In this document: piece by piece, positions 25,661-35,843 of the stretch
How positions within the stretch are numbered: position 1 is the stretch's first letter
Layout of the letters: each line of letters opens with the position of its first letter
Notes under the pieces: generated by a model
The model's database searches: none
Seen by the model: the letters and a program-made list of their open reading frames with translations, nothing else
What the model was told of the DNA's origin: nothing
Made by a program: the position numbers and the translations under genes
Assembly: GCF_011040385.1 (NCBI RefSeq)
Contig: NZ_JAAIKB010000004.1
Coordinates: 62,001 to 126,000, forward strand
DNA length: 64,000 bases
Direction of reading: 5' to 3'
From: Falsiroseomonas algicola
GTDB lineage: Bacteria; Pseudomonadota; Alphaproteobacteria; Acetobacterales; Acetobacteraceae

Positions 25661-27411
25661 GCCGCGAAGGCCTGGGTGCGGACCAGCCGCGCATAGAGCC
25701 CGTCCTGCGTCATCAACTCGGCATGCGTCCCCTGCTCCACCGCGCGCCCGCCCTCCATCACCACGATGAGGTCGGCGTCCCGCACGGTGGAGAGGCGGTG
25801 GGCGATGACCAGCGTCGTGCGCCCCGCCCGCAGCCGTTCCAGCGCCTGCTGCACCAGCGCCTCGTTCTCCGCATCGAGGGCACTCGTCGCCTCATCCAGC
25901 AGCAGGACGCGGGGATTGCGCAGCAGCGCGCGGGCCAGGGAGACGCGCTGCCGCTGCCCGCCCGAGAGCCGGTTGCCGCCGGTGCCGAGTTCGGTGTCGT
26001 AGCCCTGCGGCAGCGCCGCCAGGAATTCGTGGGCCGCCGCCGCCCGCGCGGCCGCCTCAACCTCGGTCCGCGTGGCGCCGGGCCGGCCGCAGGCGATGTT
26101 GGCGAAGGCGGTGTCGTCGAACAGCACGGCGTCCTGGCCGACATAGGCGATGGCGTCGCGCAGGCTCTCCAGCGTCACGCCGCGGATATCGGCGCCATCG
26201 ATGCGGATCGCGCCCTCCGTCACCTCATAGAGCCGCGGCACCAGCGCCAGCGCGGTGGATTTGCCGGCCCCTGAGGGCCCGACCAGCGCCACGGTGCGCC
26301 CGGGCGCCGCGGTGAAGGAAAGCCCCCGCAGCGCCGCATCCGGCACGCCCTCATAGGCGAAGCCCACCCCCTCGAAGGCCACGCTCCCCTCGCCCGCCGG
26401 CAAAGGCTGCGCGGTCGCGGCATCCAGGATGCGCGGCCGCTCATCGACGCTGGCGAAGGTGCGCGACAGGCCGGCGAGCCCCTCCTGCAGCGCGGCGTTC
26501 AGGCTGCCCAGCGCACGCGCCGGCCGCGCCGCGATCAGCAGCGCGGCCACGAAGCCCGTGAAGTCGCCGATCGTGCCGAGCCCTTCCGAGACCCGCCAGC
26601 CCACGAAACCCAGCACCAGCGCCACCGCGAAGCCGCCGAGGGCCTCCAGCACCGGGTCGAGGCGCGCGCGTGTCCGCTGGATGGCAAGCTGGCTGTCCCG
26701 CAGCCTGGCGAAGGCGGCATCCGCGCGCGCCTCCTCCTGCGCCTCCAGCCGGTAGCTGCGGACCACGCGGGCGGCGCCGAAGCTCTCCACCAGCAGCGCC
26801 GACGTCTCCCCCACCCGGTCCTGCATCCCCGCGGAGGCGCGGCGGATGCGCTTGCCGATGCGCAGGATCGGCACGATGGCGACGGGATAGAGAAGGGAGG
26901 CCAGCAGGGCCATCTTCCAGTCCATCCAGAGCATGGAGCCCACGAGGCCCACCACGGTCAGGATATCGGCGATGCCGCTGATGGCCTTGGTCAGCGCCTC
27001 CCGGATCAGGGCGGCGTCCGTGGTGAAGCGGGCGGCATGGCGGGCCGGCGCATCCCGCGCCACCGCGGCCAGGTCGGCCCGCGTCAGCGCCCGGAACAGG
27101 TCCCGCTGCAGGTCGGTGATGACGCCGAGCACCACCTTCTGCATGGCGACCGCCTGGCCATACATGGTGAGCGCGCGGGCCAGCGTGACCGCGATGATGA
27201 CGGGCGGCAGCGCCCAGACCACGCGGGCATCGCCCTCCGCGAAGAGGTTGAAGGCCTGCTGGATGATCAGCGGGTAGAGCGCCGTCGTCCCCGCCACGCC
27301 CAGCGTGCAGGCGATGGCGATCGCCACCCCGCCGGGATAGCGCCGGATGTAGCTGCGCCAGAGGCGCCGGACGAGCGGGAGGGAGGCGGCATCGAAGGCA
27401 GGGCGGGCCAT
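25657..27411 (-). CDS. ABC exporter, fused permease and ATPase (MsbA-like)
   Basis: The 584-residue half-transporter has an N-terminal six-helix ABC transmembrane domain (about residues 20-310) and a C-terminal ATPase. Walker A is [12 protein letters not shown], the Q-loop is [12 protein letters not shown], the signature is [20 protein letters not shown], Walker B is [12 protein letters not shown] and the switch histidine lies in [10 protein letters not shown]. Such homodimers export lipids or drugs. The ATG at 27409-27411 ([18 protein letters not shown]) is preferred; an ATG at 27447 adds 12 residues and is possible. It is coupled to the acetyltransferase gene, so the two may handle the same compound. 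Confidence 0.92.
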   Translation of the reverse strand: MARPAFDAASLPLVRRLWRSYIRRYPGGVAIAIACTLGVAGTTALYPLIIQQAFNLFAEGDARVVWALPPVIIAVTLARALTMYGQAVAMQKVVLGVITDLQRDLFRALTRADLAAVARDAPARHAARFTTDAALIREALTKAISGIADILTVVGLVGSMLWMDWKMALLASLLYPVAIVPILRIGKRIRRASAGMQDRVGETSALLVESFGAARVVRSYRLEAQEEARADAAFARLRDSQLAIQRTRARLDPVLEALGGFAVALVLGFVGWRVSEGLGTIGDFTGFVAALLIAARPARALGSLNAALQEGLAGLSRTFASVDERPRILDAATAQPLPAGEGSVAFEGVGFAYEGVPDAALRGLSFTAAPGRTVALVGPSGAGKSTALALVPRLYEVTEGAIRIDGADIRGVTLESLRDAIAYVGQDAVLFDDTAFANIACGRPGATRTEVEAAARAAAAHEFLAALPQGYDTELGTGGNRLSGGQRQRVSLARALLRNPRVLLLDEATSALDAENEALVQQALERLRAGRTTLVIAHRLSTVRDADLIVVMEGGRAVEQGTHAELMTQDGLYARLVRTQAFAA

Positions 27412-27524
27412 GGGCGCCGTGTAGTCCAAGCAGGGACCGAGGGCCATCTTCGCCCCGCCGTCAAGACTTGCATCCCAGGCTGCCCGATGCTAGTTCTCCA
27501 TTCGTTCCGGTGAGCCGCGGGGAG

Positions 27525-28781
27525 TCAGGACCCCTCGGATTGCCCTTTCGGGGCGGCGGGCCCGTCCGCCGCCCCGGACACCCCCAGCAGGGCGGCGAGG
27601 CGCGCCAGGCAGGCCGCCCGGTCTGCGACGCAGCCGCCCTCGATCCACCAGGCTCGCACCGCCTTCATCGCCAGCCCGATCCGCGCATCCGGCCTGTGGC
27701 CGAGGTCGAGCGCATCCTGCCCCCGCAGCGGGAAGACCGGTGCCTGCATGGCCCCGAGTCGGGCGCGGAGCCCGGGCCAATCCCCTGCCTCGCCGCGCGA
27801 TTCGGCCACCCAGGTGGCATCCACCAGCCGCGCCGGCGGATGGTCGGCCAGCAGGCGGCGCAGCGCGGCCTCATCCAGCCTACCCGTCACCCGGCCGGTC
27901 GCTCGCGCCGCCGCGTACTGGCCCGCTTCCTCCCGCGACCAGCGCAGCCGCGACGGCAGGCGCTGGTCCGCCGCCCCCGCCGGCACCAGCACCGCGAGGC
28001 GCAGCACCGGGTCCCGCGGCAGCCCGCGCGCGATCCCGGCGGCGAGGGTGGCGGGATCAGCGCCTTCCGGCAGCACGGCGGCGCGGATGCCCGTCTCCTC
28101 CATGAGAAGCAGCGCGCCCACGGGGTCCGCGGCCTCCAGCAGCCGCTTGAGTTCCATCCAGATCCGCTCGACCGCGATGCGCCGGGCCAGCCCCTCCACC
28201 GCGCCGCGAATCGCCGCCACGGCGTCCGCATCCGGCGCCCCGCGCCCGTAGCGGGCCCAGAACCGGAAGAAGCGGAGCGCCCGGAGATAGTCCTCCGCCA
28301 GCCTGGTCGCGGCATCGCCCACGAAACGGACGCGACCGGCCGCGAGGTCCGCCCGCCCGCCGAAATAGTCCCAGAGCCGGCCCTCGGCATCGCAGGACAT
28401 GGCGTTGATGGTGAAGTCCCGCCGGGCCGCGTCCTCCGCCCAGTCGGTGGTCCAGGCGACCTCGGCATGGCGGCCATCGGTGGCGACATCGCGGCGCAGC
28501 GCCGTGACCTCCACGGGCTGCCCCCCGAGCACGGCGGTGACGGTGCCGTGCTGGAGGCCGGTCTCGAACACCTTGAGCCCGGCCGATTTCAGCCGTTCGG
28601 CGATGGCCTCCGGCGGCAGGGGCGCCGCCACATCCACGTCGTGCACTGCGACACCGGCCAGCGCATCCCGCACGCAACCGCCGACCGCCCGGCTGCCCGG
28701 CAGCGCGGCCAGCACTGCGGCGGGGGCGGGTTCCGCCAGGAAGGCGGGGGGCGGGATGCGATCCTGCGGCGCGTCGATCAC
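27525..28781 (-). CDS. cca: CCA tRNA nucleotidyltransferase / poly(A) polymerase family
   Basis: The 418-residue class II nucleotidyltransferase adds CCA to tRNA 3' ends. It has AVGGCVRDAL at residues 32-41, the catalytic DVD at 48-50, ARRDFTINAMSCDAEGRLWD near 118 and EDYLRALRFFRFWARYG near 163, which is the usual order of motifs. The tRNA-Arg gene in this window encodes no CCA, which fits a need for this enzyme. It overlaps the upstream DUF6111 gene by four bases (ATGA at 28778-28781). Confidence 0.93.
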   Translation of the reverse strand: MIDAPQDRIPPPAFLAEPAPAAVLAALPGSRAVGGCVRDALAGVAVHDVDVAAPLPPEAIAERLKSAGLKVFETGLQHGTVTAVLGGQPVEVTALRRDVATDGRHAEVAWTTDWAEDAARRDFTINAMSCDAEGRLWDYFGGRADLAAGRVRFVGDAATRLAEDYLRALRFFRFWARYGRGAPDADAVAAIRGAVEGLARRIAVERIWMELKRLLEAADPVGALLLMEETGIRAAVLPEGADPATLAAGIARGLPRDPVLRLAVLVPAGAADQRLPSRLRWSREEAGQYAAARATGRVTGRLDEAALRRLLADHPPARLVDATWVAESRGEAGDWPGLRARLGAMQAPVFPLRGQDALDLGHRPDARIGLAMKAVRAWWIEGGCVADRAACLARLAALLGVSGAADGPAAPKGQSEGS

Positions 28782-29035
28782 CGCCGCGGCTCCCCATGGC
28801 CCGGCGTGATCGTCCCGTCCGGCGCCAGGGTGGCAGGCACATAGGCCTCGCCCTGCCCCATCGCGCCTTCCGTCCCGAACCAGATCGCGGCCCCGATGCC
28901 GATCGCCGCGCCCACCGCCAGCGCCAGCACCAGCCCGGGCGAGGGCCCCGGCGAGGCGGGCGGCCGCAGCCGGCGCCAGGCCAGGAAGAGGCCGAGCGGC
29001 AGCAGCATCAGCAGGATATCGGCGAGCGCCATCAT
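28778..29035 (-). CDS. DUF6111-like small membrane protein
   Basis: The product (85 residues from MMALADILLMLLPLGLFLAW) has two hydrophobic helices (about 4-20 and 37-55) and a C-terminal tail GQGEAYVPATLAPDGTITPG. This form, small with the YxPAxxxxDGxIxPG tail, and its coupling to cca match DUF6111 proteins of alphaproteobacteria. The role is unknown. Its stop overlaps the cca start, so it is likely cotranscribed with it. The exact start among three nearby ATG codons (29032, 29035, 29053) is not settled. Confidence 0.7.
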   Translation of the reverse strand: MMALADILLMLLPLGLFLAWRRLRPPASPGPSPGLVLALAVGAAIGIGAAIWFGTEGAMGQGEAYVPATLAPDGTITPGHGEPRR

Positions 29036-29143
29036 GGCCGGATGATTCCCCAAGGCATTGCCGATGGCGATGAGAGGAAGGGTCTCTTCGACCAGCCCCG
29101 CGCCCCGATCCTAGCCTCCCGGCAACGAACCGGAAGCCGCTCG

Positions 29144-29267
29144 ATGCCCGAGAAGCCCTTGCCCCCTGCCCTCGCCCGCAGCCTCGCCGCCGCGCAATGG
29201 CCGACGGCCCGCGCCCATGTGCTGACCAACGGCTTCATCCCGTGGCGCAACCCGCGGGCCCGGCCTC
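29144..29267 (+). pseudogene. Possible gene fragment cut off by the 161-bp palindrome
   Basis: A frame from ATG 29144 reads MPEKPLPPALARSLAAAQWP, then TARAHVLTNGFIPWRNPRAR. It has reasonable amino acid composition but enters the palindromic element at 29268 and ends soon after. It may be the 5' end of a gene truncated by insertion of that element. No homologue is recognised, and it could be chance. Confidence 0.3.
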
Positions 29268-29428
29268 GAGACCGTTTGAGAATGCCGGCGGCTGAGGGTT
29301 CGCGAGGGATTTTTCGTGCTGGGCAGGAGCCGGGCGCAGCCGATGCTGGTAGCATCGGCTAGTCCGGAGACGCACCCAGCGCGGAAAAGCCCAGCGAAAC
29401 CGACCCGCCGGTGTTCTCAAGCGGTCTC
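29268..29428. repeat. 161-bp near-perfect palindrome, MITE/BIME-like
   Basis: The two ends are 24-bp imperfect inverted repeats (29268-29291 and 29405-29428, four mismatches, outermost sequence GAGACCG). The centre is a perfect AGCCGATGCT-GGT-AGCATCGGCT stem-loop (29338-29360) at the exact midpoint. Sequence between ends and centre also pairs in patches, such as GTGCTGGGC with GCCCAGC-like segments and TTTTT with AAAA. Its right end abuts the stop codon of the CoA pyrophosphatase gene. Such symmetry suggests a non-autonomous mobile element or REP doublet that can fold into one long hairpin. Confidence 0.75.
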
Positions 29429-30070
29429 TTACCCCCTCAACACCCGCGCCAGGCCCATCAGCATGGCGGCGGTCGCGCCCCAGATCAGCTGCGTCTCATG
29501 CGGCCAGACCCAGTAGTCCCGCATCTTCCCGCGCACCTCCCGCGACTTCAGCGCGGGCGCGGCGGGGTCCAGCACGGTGGCGAGCGGCAATTCGAAGATC
29601 GCCTGCACCTCCCCCGGCTCCGGCGACAGCGATAGCGGCGGGTCGAGGAAGGCGACCACGGGCGTGACGCGGTAGCCCGTGCCGGTCAGGTGTTCCGGCA
29701 GCGACCCCACGATCTCCGGCAGGCGCGGGTCGAGCCCCACCTCCTCCGCCGCCTCCCGCAGCGCCGCGGCCTCCGCCGTCTCGCCCCGCTCGATCCGCCC
29801 GCCCGGGAAGGCCACCTGGCCGGCATGGGAGGAGAGGCGGTCGGAGCGCAAGGTCAGCAGGATGCCCGGCCCCGTCTCATGCCAGACGATCGGGATCAGC
29901 ACCGCGGCGGCGACCGGCCCGTCGGGCCGGATGACGAAGATGTCCCGCTCCTCGAAGGTGCTGTCCCGGGCGCGCTCCAGCGCGACGGGATCGGCGAGGC
30001 GGGCGGCGATCTCCTCCCGGCTCGGCAGGCTCGGGACGGGAATGAGGGCCCGCTGTGGGGCGGCGCTCAC
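29429..30070 (-). CDS. NUDIX CoA pyrophosphatase (NudL-like)
   Basis: The 213-residue protein carries the CoA-specific motif LLTLRSDRLSSHAGQVAFPG followed by the Nudix box (GGRIERGETAEAAALREAAE, EVGL) with its metal-binding glutamates. It hydrolyses CoA or oxidised CoA to phosphopantetheine and 3',5'-ADP. The start is a GTG (30068-30070) that overlaps the upstream DUF1285 stop as GTGA. The longer frame to 30157 reads over that gene and has no homology-like content. The gene ends at the palindrome 29268-29428. Confidence 0.9.
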   Translation of the reverse strand: MSAAPQRALIPVPSLPSREEIAARLADPVALERARDSTFEERDIFVIRPDGPVAAAVLIPIVWHETGPGILLTLRSDRLSSHAGQVAFPGGRIERGETAEAAALREAAEEVGLDPRLPEIVGSLPEHLTGTGYRVTPVVAFLDPPLSLSPEPGEVQAIFELPLATVLDPAAPALKSREVRGKMRDYWVWPHETQLIWGATAAMLMGLARVLRG

Positions 30071-30756
30071 TCCGCCGCCTGGTCGTAGGTGTCGTCCTCG
30101 TCGTCCTGCTGGGCGGTGGGGGCATCGTCGATCGGGAAGAAGACGCCTTCCGACCACACGCCGAGCACATCCTTGCCGTCCACCGTCTCCGGCTGGGCGA
30201 GCGCCACCAGCTCATAGAACACCGCGCGGTTGATGCGCGCCTCCAGCCCCGGACGGACGGTGATGTAGGGGCGGGGTTCGCGGGAGGCCGGGTCGATGGT
30301 CACGCGAATGGGATGCTCCGCATCCGCGGTCACCATCTCATCGAGGTTGGTGCGGAAGGTCAGGCATTGCCGCGGCTCCGCGGAGGGCGAGCCGAGCGGC
30401 GCGAAGGGGTCGGCGCAGGTGCGCCACCACATCTCGACGGCCACGAAGGGCGCGTCATCCACCTCGATCCGGCCGCGCTCGACGGGGGTTTCCAGCCAGT
30501 AGCTGCCATCCTCCTCCCGCTTCAGGACGGAGGCGAAAAGGCAGACCAGCTCCTTCCGCCCGATCGGGCTGCCCCGGTAGAACCAGGTCCCGTCCTTGGC
30601 GATGCGCATGGAGAAATCGCCGCAGTGTTGCTTTGGCCGCTCCGCGGCCGAGGTCTGCTTGAGGCGCGGCATCGCCGGCATCCGAGCCTCGCGGCCTTCA
30701 GCCGCCGCGCCATTCAGCGCCCCAGGGGACGTCCCGTCACGTCGCGCTTCGTTCAT
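30067..30756 (-). CDS. DUF1285 family protein
   Basis: The product has 229 residues from ATG 30754-30756 (GGAAGG five bases upstream). After a variable N-terminus it contains CGDFSMRIAKDGTWFYRGSP, IGRKELVCLFASVLKREEDG, YWLETPVERGRIEVDDAPFV, and later VRPGLEARINRAVFYELVAL and VLGVWSEGVFFPI. These are the successive conserved blocks of DUF1285, a small beta-rich cytoplasmic family of unknown role. It is translationally coupled to the CoA pyrophosphatase gene and divergent from the MoxR operon. Confidence 0.88.
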   Translation of the reverse strand: MNEARRDGTSPGALNGAAAEGREARMPAMPRLKQTSAAERPKQHCGDFSMRIAKDGTWFYRGSPIGRKELVCLFASVLKREEDGSYWLETPVERGRIEVDDAPFVAVEMWWRTCADPFAPLGSPSAEPRQCLTFRTNLDEMVTADAEHPIRVTIDPASREPRPYITVRPGLEARINRAVFYELVALAQPETVDGKDVLGVWSEGVFFPIDDAPTAQQDDEDDTYDQAAE

Positions 30757-30944
30757 CACACCTTCCGCACCCCGTGACTCCCGGGCCTTGCGGCCCCTGG
30801 CTCCCCAGCCACACCACAGATCGGGCCCTGCGCCGCCGGACATCGAAGCGTGACGCTTTGATGCACAGCAATGTGGCGCCGGGCATGGGCGAGGTGGATA
30901 CTCACCCCATATCGAACGGACCGCATATAGGGAGCCTGACCCGC

Positions 30945-31941
<997 letters not shown>

Positions 31942-31949
<8 letters not shown>

Positions 31950-32823
31950 CCCGCCCCCCTCCTCCCCCTCCGCCGCCCGGCTGACGATCCCCTGGGCGGA
32001 ACAGCTCGGCGCCCGCCTGCCGCCTTTGCTGGTGGAGGCGGAGCGGGTGGCGGCGACCGTCATGCCCGGCATCCATGGCCGTCGCCGCGCCGGGCCGGGC
32101 GAGGCCTTCTGGCAGTTCCGTCCCTATGTCGCCGGCGACCAGGCCAGCCGGATCGACTGGCGGCAATCCGGCAAGTCCGACCGGCTCTTCATCCGGGAGA
32201 CGGAGTGGGAGGCCGCGCAGACGGTGGCGCTGTGGCGCGCCGCCGATGCCGGCATGGCTTGGCGCAGCGGGCCGGAGGTGCCGCCCAAGCAGCTTCGCGC
32301 CGATTTGCTGCTGCTGGCGCTGGCCGCGCTGCTGCTGCGGGGTGGGGAGCGCGTGCGGCTCTTCGGCCTGCCCCGCCCCTTCGCCGGCCGCGGCGCCCTG
32401 CCGCAGATCGCCGATTCGCTCGGCGCCATGGCGCCCACGCCGGAGGATCCGCGCATCGCCCGCCACGCCCGCGCGGTGCTGTTCGGCGATTTCTGGGGGC
32501 GGCTGGAGGAGACGCGCCGCGCGCTCGGTGCCCTCTCCGCCCAGGGGGTGCGCGGCCATCTGCTGCAGGTGATCGACCCGGCGGAGGAGACGCTGCCCTA
32601 TGCCGGGCGCATCCGGTTCGAGGAAGTGGCCGCGGGCCTTGCCGCCGCGCTGGTGCCGCGCGTCGAATCGGTGCGGGAGGTCTATGTGGAGCGCCTCGCC
32701 CGCCACCGCGCCGGGCTTGCCGCCGTCGCCGCCGCGGCGGGCTGGAGTTTCGCGACCCACCGCACCGACCAGCCGCCGGAAGCGGCGCTGCTGGCGCTGC
32801 ACCAGGCGCTGGCGCCGCAATGA
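31942..32823 (+). CDS. DUF58 domain protein
   Basis: The 293-residue protein begins with TTG at 31942, overlapping the end of the moxR gene by eight bases. The DUF58 core is visible as GIHGRRRAGPGEAFWQFRPY, then VAGDQASRIDWRQSGKSDRL and FIRETEWEAAQTVALW. DUF58 proteins are von Willebrand-like partners of MoxR ATPases, probably in envelope stress or assembly of membrane complexes. The downstream gap to the next gene is filled by a repeat element, so expression of the second half of the operon may be modulated. Confidence 0.9.
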
Positions 32824-32832
32824 GGCGCTTCA

Positions 32833-32900
32833 CTGATGACGGTCCAGGGGCGTCACGCCCCTGGCGGATGGGGCCCGGGGAAGGCAGCGCCTTCCCCGGA
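32833..32900. repeat. Dispersed hairpin element, family A (copy 4, inside an operon)
   Basis: The copy holds TGATGACGGTCC, hairpin CCAGGGGCG-TCA-CGCCCCTGG (32844-32864), linker GGCGGATGGGGC, and hairpin GGGGAAGGC-AGC-GCCTTCCCC (32877-32897). It occupies nearly all of the 106 bp between the DUF58 gene and the DUF4159 gene. Confidence 0.85.
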
Positions 32901-32929
32901 GCGCCCCCTTGCTGGACGGCCCTCACCGA

Positions 32930-35665
32930 ATGCTGACCCTCGGCCCCATCGCCTTCGCGGCGCCCTGGCTGCTGACGGCCCTCGCGCTGCTGCCGATCCT
33001 CTGGTGGCTGCTCCGCGTCACGCCGCCGGCGCCGAAGCGGCAATCCTTCCCGGCGCTGCGGCTGCTGCAGGAACTGCCGGCGCCGGAGGAAACCCCCTCC
33101 CGCACCCCCTGGTGGCTACTGGCGCTGCGGCTGGCGGCGGCGGCGCTCATCATCGTGGGTCTCGCGCGGCCGGTCTGGAATGCGACGGCGGGGGAAGGCG
33201 GCCAGGGCCCGCTGCTGGTCGCGATCGATGATGGCTGGGCGGCCGCGGCGGATTGGCCGGACCGGCTGGCCTCCATCGAATCGGTGCTGGATGCCGCGGC
33301 GCGCGCCGGGCGGCGCACCGCGCTGCTGCTGACCGCGCCACCCGCCGTGCCGGACGCGCCCCGCATCACCGGGCTGATGCCGGCGGAGGAGCTACGCTCC
33401 CGCCTCGCCGCGTTGCGGCCGAAGCCCTGGGCGCCGGACCGAGGCGCGGCGCGGGAAGCCCTGGCCGCCTGGCGCGCCCAGCATGCCGGCCCCTTCGCCG
33501 CCTTCTATGTCGCCGATGGCGTGGAGCATGCCGCCGCCGAGGCGCCCGGCTTCGCGCCCCTGGCGGAGGCGCTGGCCGCCGGCGGCACGCTGACCCTGGC
33601 GCGGTCCGAGGGCCGCCCCACCCGCCTGCTGCCGCCCCCGAGGGGGGAGGCCGATCGCCTGGTGCTGACCGTGCGCACCACGCCCCTGCCCGTGCCATCG
33701 GAGGCGGTGGTGCTGGCCCGCACCGGGGATGGCCGCACGCTGGACCGCGCCGTGGTGCGCATCCCGGCCGGCGCGACGGAGGCCGAGGCCGCGATGCCGC
33801 TGCCGCTCGAGATCCGCAACCAGGTGGTGCGGCTCGACCTCGATGGCGTCGCGGGCTCCAATGCCACCGTGCTGCTAGATGAGCGCTTCCGCCGCCGCCC
33901 CGTCGGCCTGATCGCGGGCGGGGAGGAGTCGGCCGCCGATGTGCCGCTGATCGGGGAGCTCTTCTACCTCGACCGGGCGCTGTCCCCGCATGCGGAGCTT
34001 CGGCGCGGCGGCGTGGAGGCGCTGCTGGCGCGGCGGCTTTCCGTGCTGGTCCTGGCCGATCGCCCGGTGAATGAGGGGCGGGAGCGTGACCAGCTGACGC
34101 GCTGGATCGAGGCCGGCGGCACGCTGGTCCGCTTCGCCGGGCCGCGGCTGGCGGAGGCGCCGGACACGCTGATGCCGGTGCCGCTTCGCGCGGGCGAACG
34201 CCAGCTGGGTGGCGCGCTGTCCTGGGAAAGGCCTCAGACGCTGGCCGCCTTCCCGGAGGGCTCGCCCTTCCAGGGGCTGATGCCGCCGCCTGAGGTCACC
34301 GTCGAACGCCAGGTGCTGGCGGAGCCCTCCGCCCGGCTGACCGGCCATACCTGGGCGCGGCTGGCGGATGGCACGCCGCTGGTCACCTGGGACAATCGCG
34401 GCGCGGGGCGGATCGTGATGTTCCACGTCACCGCCAATGCGGAATGGTCCAACCTGCCGCTCTCGGGGCTGTTCGTGGAGATGATGAAGCGCCTGGTCGC
34501 CCTGTCCGCCGGCGTCGGCGGCGCGGATGGGGAGGCGCCCCTGCCGCCCTTCGAGACGCTGGACGGCTTCGGCCGCCTCGGCCCGCCCCAGCCCGGCGCG
34601 CAGCCCATCCCGCCCGCGCGGATCGAGAGCGAGGCCCCATCGCCCCGCCATCCCCCGGGCTGGTACGGCAGCGGCGCGGGCGGGGAGGCCGCGCATCGCC
34701 GCGCGCTGAACCTCGGCGCGGGCGTGGCCCCGCCGCGGCTGGTCACGGGCATCCCCGCCGGCACCGCGCTGACGACGATCGGCGGCGTGCCGGCGGAGCG
34801 CGACCTCGGCCCCTGGCTGCTGGCGGCGGCCATGCTGCTGCTGGTGGTGGACATGATCGTGAGCCTGCTGCTGCGCGGCCTGGTCGGGCGCGGCCGGACG
34901 CGCGCCATGGCCGGCGCCGTGATGCTCGGCGCCCTGCTGGCCGGGCCGGCCCTGGCACAGGACGGCAATGCCGCGCTGGCGACCAGGCTCGGCTATGTCG
35001 TCACCGGCGACGCGGCGGTGGACGAGATCAGCCGCACGGGGCTGGTAGGGCTGTCGGACTTCGTGAACCGCCGCACGGCCGCCGCGCTGGCGGACCCGCT
35101 GCCGGTGACGCCGGGGCGGGACGACCTCGCCTTCTTTCCGCTGCTCTACTGGCCCGTGCTGGGCGACGCGCCCCAGCCCAGCGCCGCCGCGGCGGCCGCG
35201 CTGAACGGCTTCATGCGGAATGGCGGGATCATCCTGTTCGACACGCGGGACGAGGGATCGGGCGAGGGCTTTTCTCCGGGTTCGCGCGCCGCTTTGCGGC
35301 GGCTCACGAGGGATCTCTCCGTGCCGCCCCTGGCGCCGGTGCCGGAGGACCATGTGCTGAAGCGCGCCTTCTACCTGCTGCAGGACCTGCCGGGCCGCTT
35401 CACCGGCGGCAGCGTCTGGGTGGCGCGGGAGCAGGACCGGGCGAATGACAGCGTGAGCCCGGTGATCATCGGCGGGCATGACTGGGCCTCCGCCTGGGCG
35501 ATCGATGCGCGGGGCAACAACCCCTATGCCGTCATCCCCGGCGGCGCGCGGCAGCGGACGCTCGCCTACCGCTTCGGCACCAACCTCGTGATGTACGCGC
35601 TGACCGGCAACTACAAGGGCGACCAGGTCCATGTGCCGGCCATCCTGGAAAGGCTCGGGAATTGA
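32930..35665 (+). CDS. DUF4159 protein with BatA-like N-terminal membrane segment
   Basis: The 911-residue protein starts MLTLGPIAFAAPWLLTALALLPILWWLLR, the BatA N-terminal pattern with two helices (about 8-28 and 60-82). A periplasmic VWA/GATase-like middle follows (LLVAIDDGWAAAADWPDRL, LLDERFRRRPVGLIAGGEES, VTWDNRGAGRIVMFHVTANA). A third helix region lies at about 620-650, then a second unit with its own signal-like stretch (AMAGAVMLGALLAGPALAQD), and the DUF4159 domain to the end (ILFDTRDEG, NPYAVIPGGARQRTLAYRFG, NLVMYALTGNYKGDQVHVPA). The embedded signal-like segment suggests an old fusion of two genes. Part of the MoxR operon. Confidence 0.86.
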   Translation: MLTLGPIAFAAPWLLTALALLPILWWLLRVTPPAPKRQSFPALRLLQELPAPEETPSRTPWWLLALRLAAAALIIVGLARPVWNATAGEGGQGPLLVAIDDGWAAAADWPDRLASIESVLDAAARAGRRTALLLTAPPAVPDAPRITGLMPAEELRSRLAALRPKPWAPDRGAAREALAAWRAQHAGPFAAFYVADGVEHAAAEAPGFAPLAEALAAGGTLTLARSEGRPTRLLPPPRGEADRLVLTVRTTPLPVPSEAVVLARTGDGRTLDRAVVRIPAGATEAEAAMPLPLEIRNQVVRLDLDGVAGSNATVLLDERFRRRPVGLIAGGEESAADVPLIGELFYLDRALSPHAELRRGGVEALLARRLSVLVLADRPVNEGRERDQLTRWIEAGGTLVRFAGPRLAEAPDTLMPVPLRAGERQLGGALSWERPQTLAAFPEGSPFQGLMPPPEVTVERQVLAEPSARLTGHTWARLADGTPLVTWDNRGAGRIVMFHVTANAEWSNLPLSGLFVEMMKRLVALSAGVGGADGEAPLPPFETLDGFGRLGPPQPGAQPIPPARIESEAPSPRHPPGWYGSGAGGEAAHRRALNLGAGVAPPRLVTGIPAGTALTTIGGVPAERDLGPWLLAAAMLLLVVDMIVSLLLRGLVGRGRTRAMAGAVMLGALLAGPALAQDGNAALATRLGYVVTGDAAVDEISRTGLVGLSDFVNRRTAAALADPLPVTPGRDDLAFFPLLYWPVLGDAPQPSAAAAAALNGFMRNGGIILFDTRDEGSGEGFSPGSRAALRRLTRDLSVPPLAPVPEDHVLKRAFYLLQDLPGRFTGGSVWVAREQDRANDSVSPVIIGGHDWASAWAIDARGNNPYAVIPGGARQRTLAYRFGTNLVMYALTGNYKGDQVHVPAILERLGN

Positions 35666-35689
35666 GGGCGGTAGGAAATTCTCGAAGCT

Positions 35690-35842
35690 GGCGGGCGGCG
35701 AAGCCGACCGAGGCCGCGAATGGGGCCCGCCGGAAGTCCGTCACGCCGCTGGCGTGCCTTCGGCACGACGAGCCAAGCCGGCGGAGCCGGCGCGTCACGC
35801 CGCTGGCGTGCATGCGGCACGACGCGCTTGAGGGCATGAACA
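35690..35842. repeat. Dispersed hairpin element, family B (copy 2, inside an operon)
   Basis: The gap between the DUF4159 gene and the next operon gene holds GCGGGCGGCGAAGCCGAC, CGAATGGGGCCCGCCGG, then twice CACGCCGCTGGCGTGC (35741 and 35798), each followed by a short hairpin (CGTGCC-TTC-GGCACG; GTGC-ATG-CGGCAC). GCCGGC-GGA-GCCGGC lies between them. It ends GCGCTTGAGGGCATGAACAG before the next ATG. The same unit occurs reversed at 13548-13670. Confidence 0.8.
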
Positions 35843-35843
35843 G

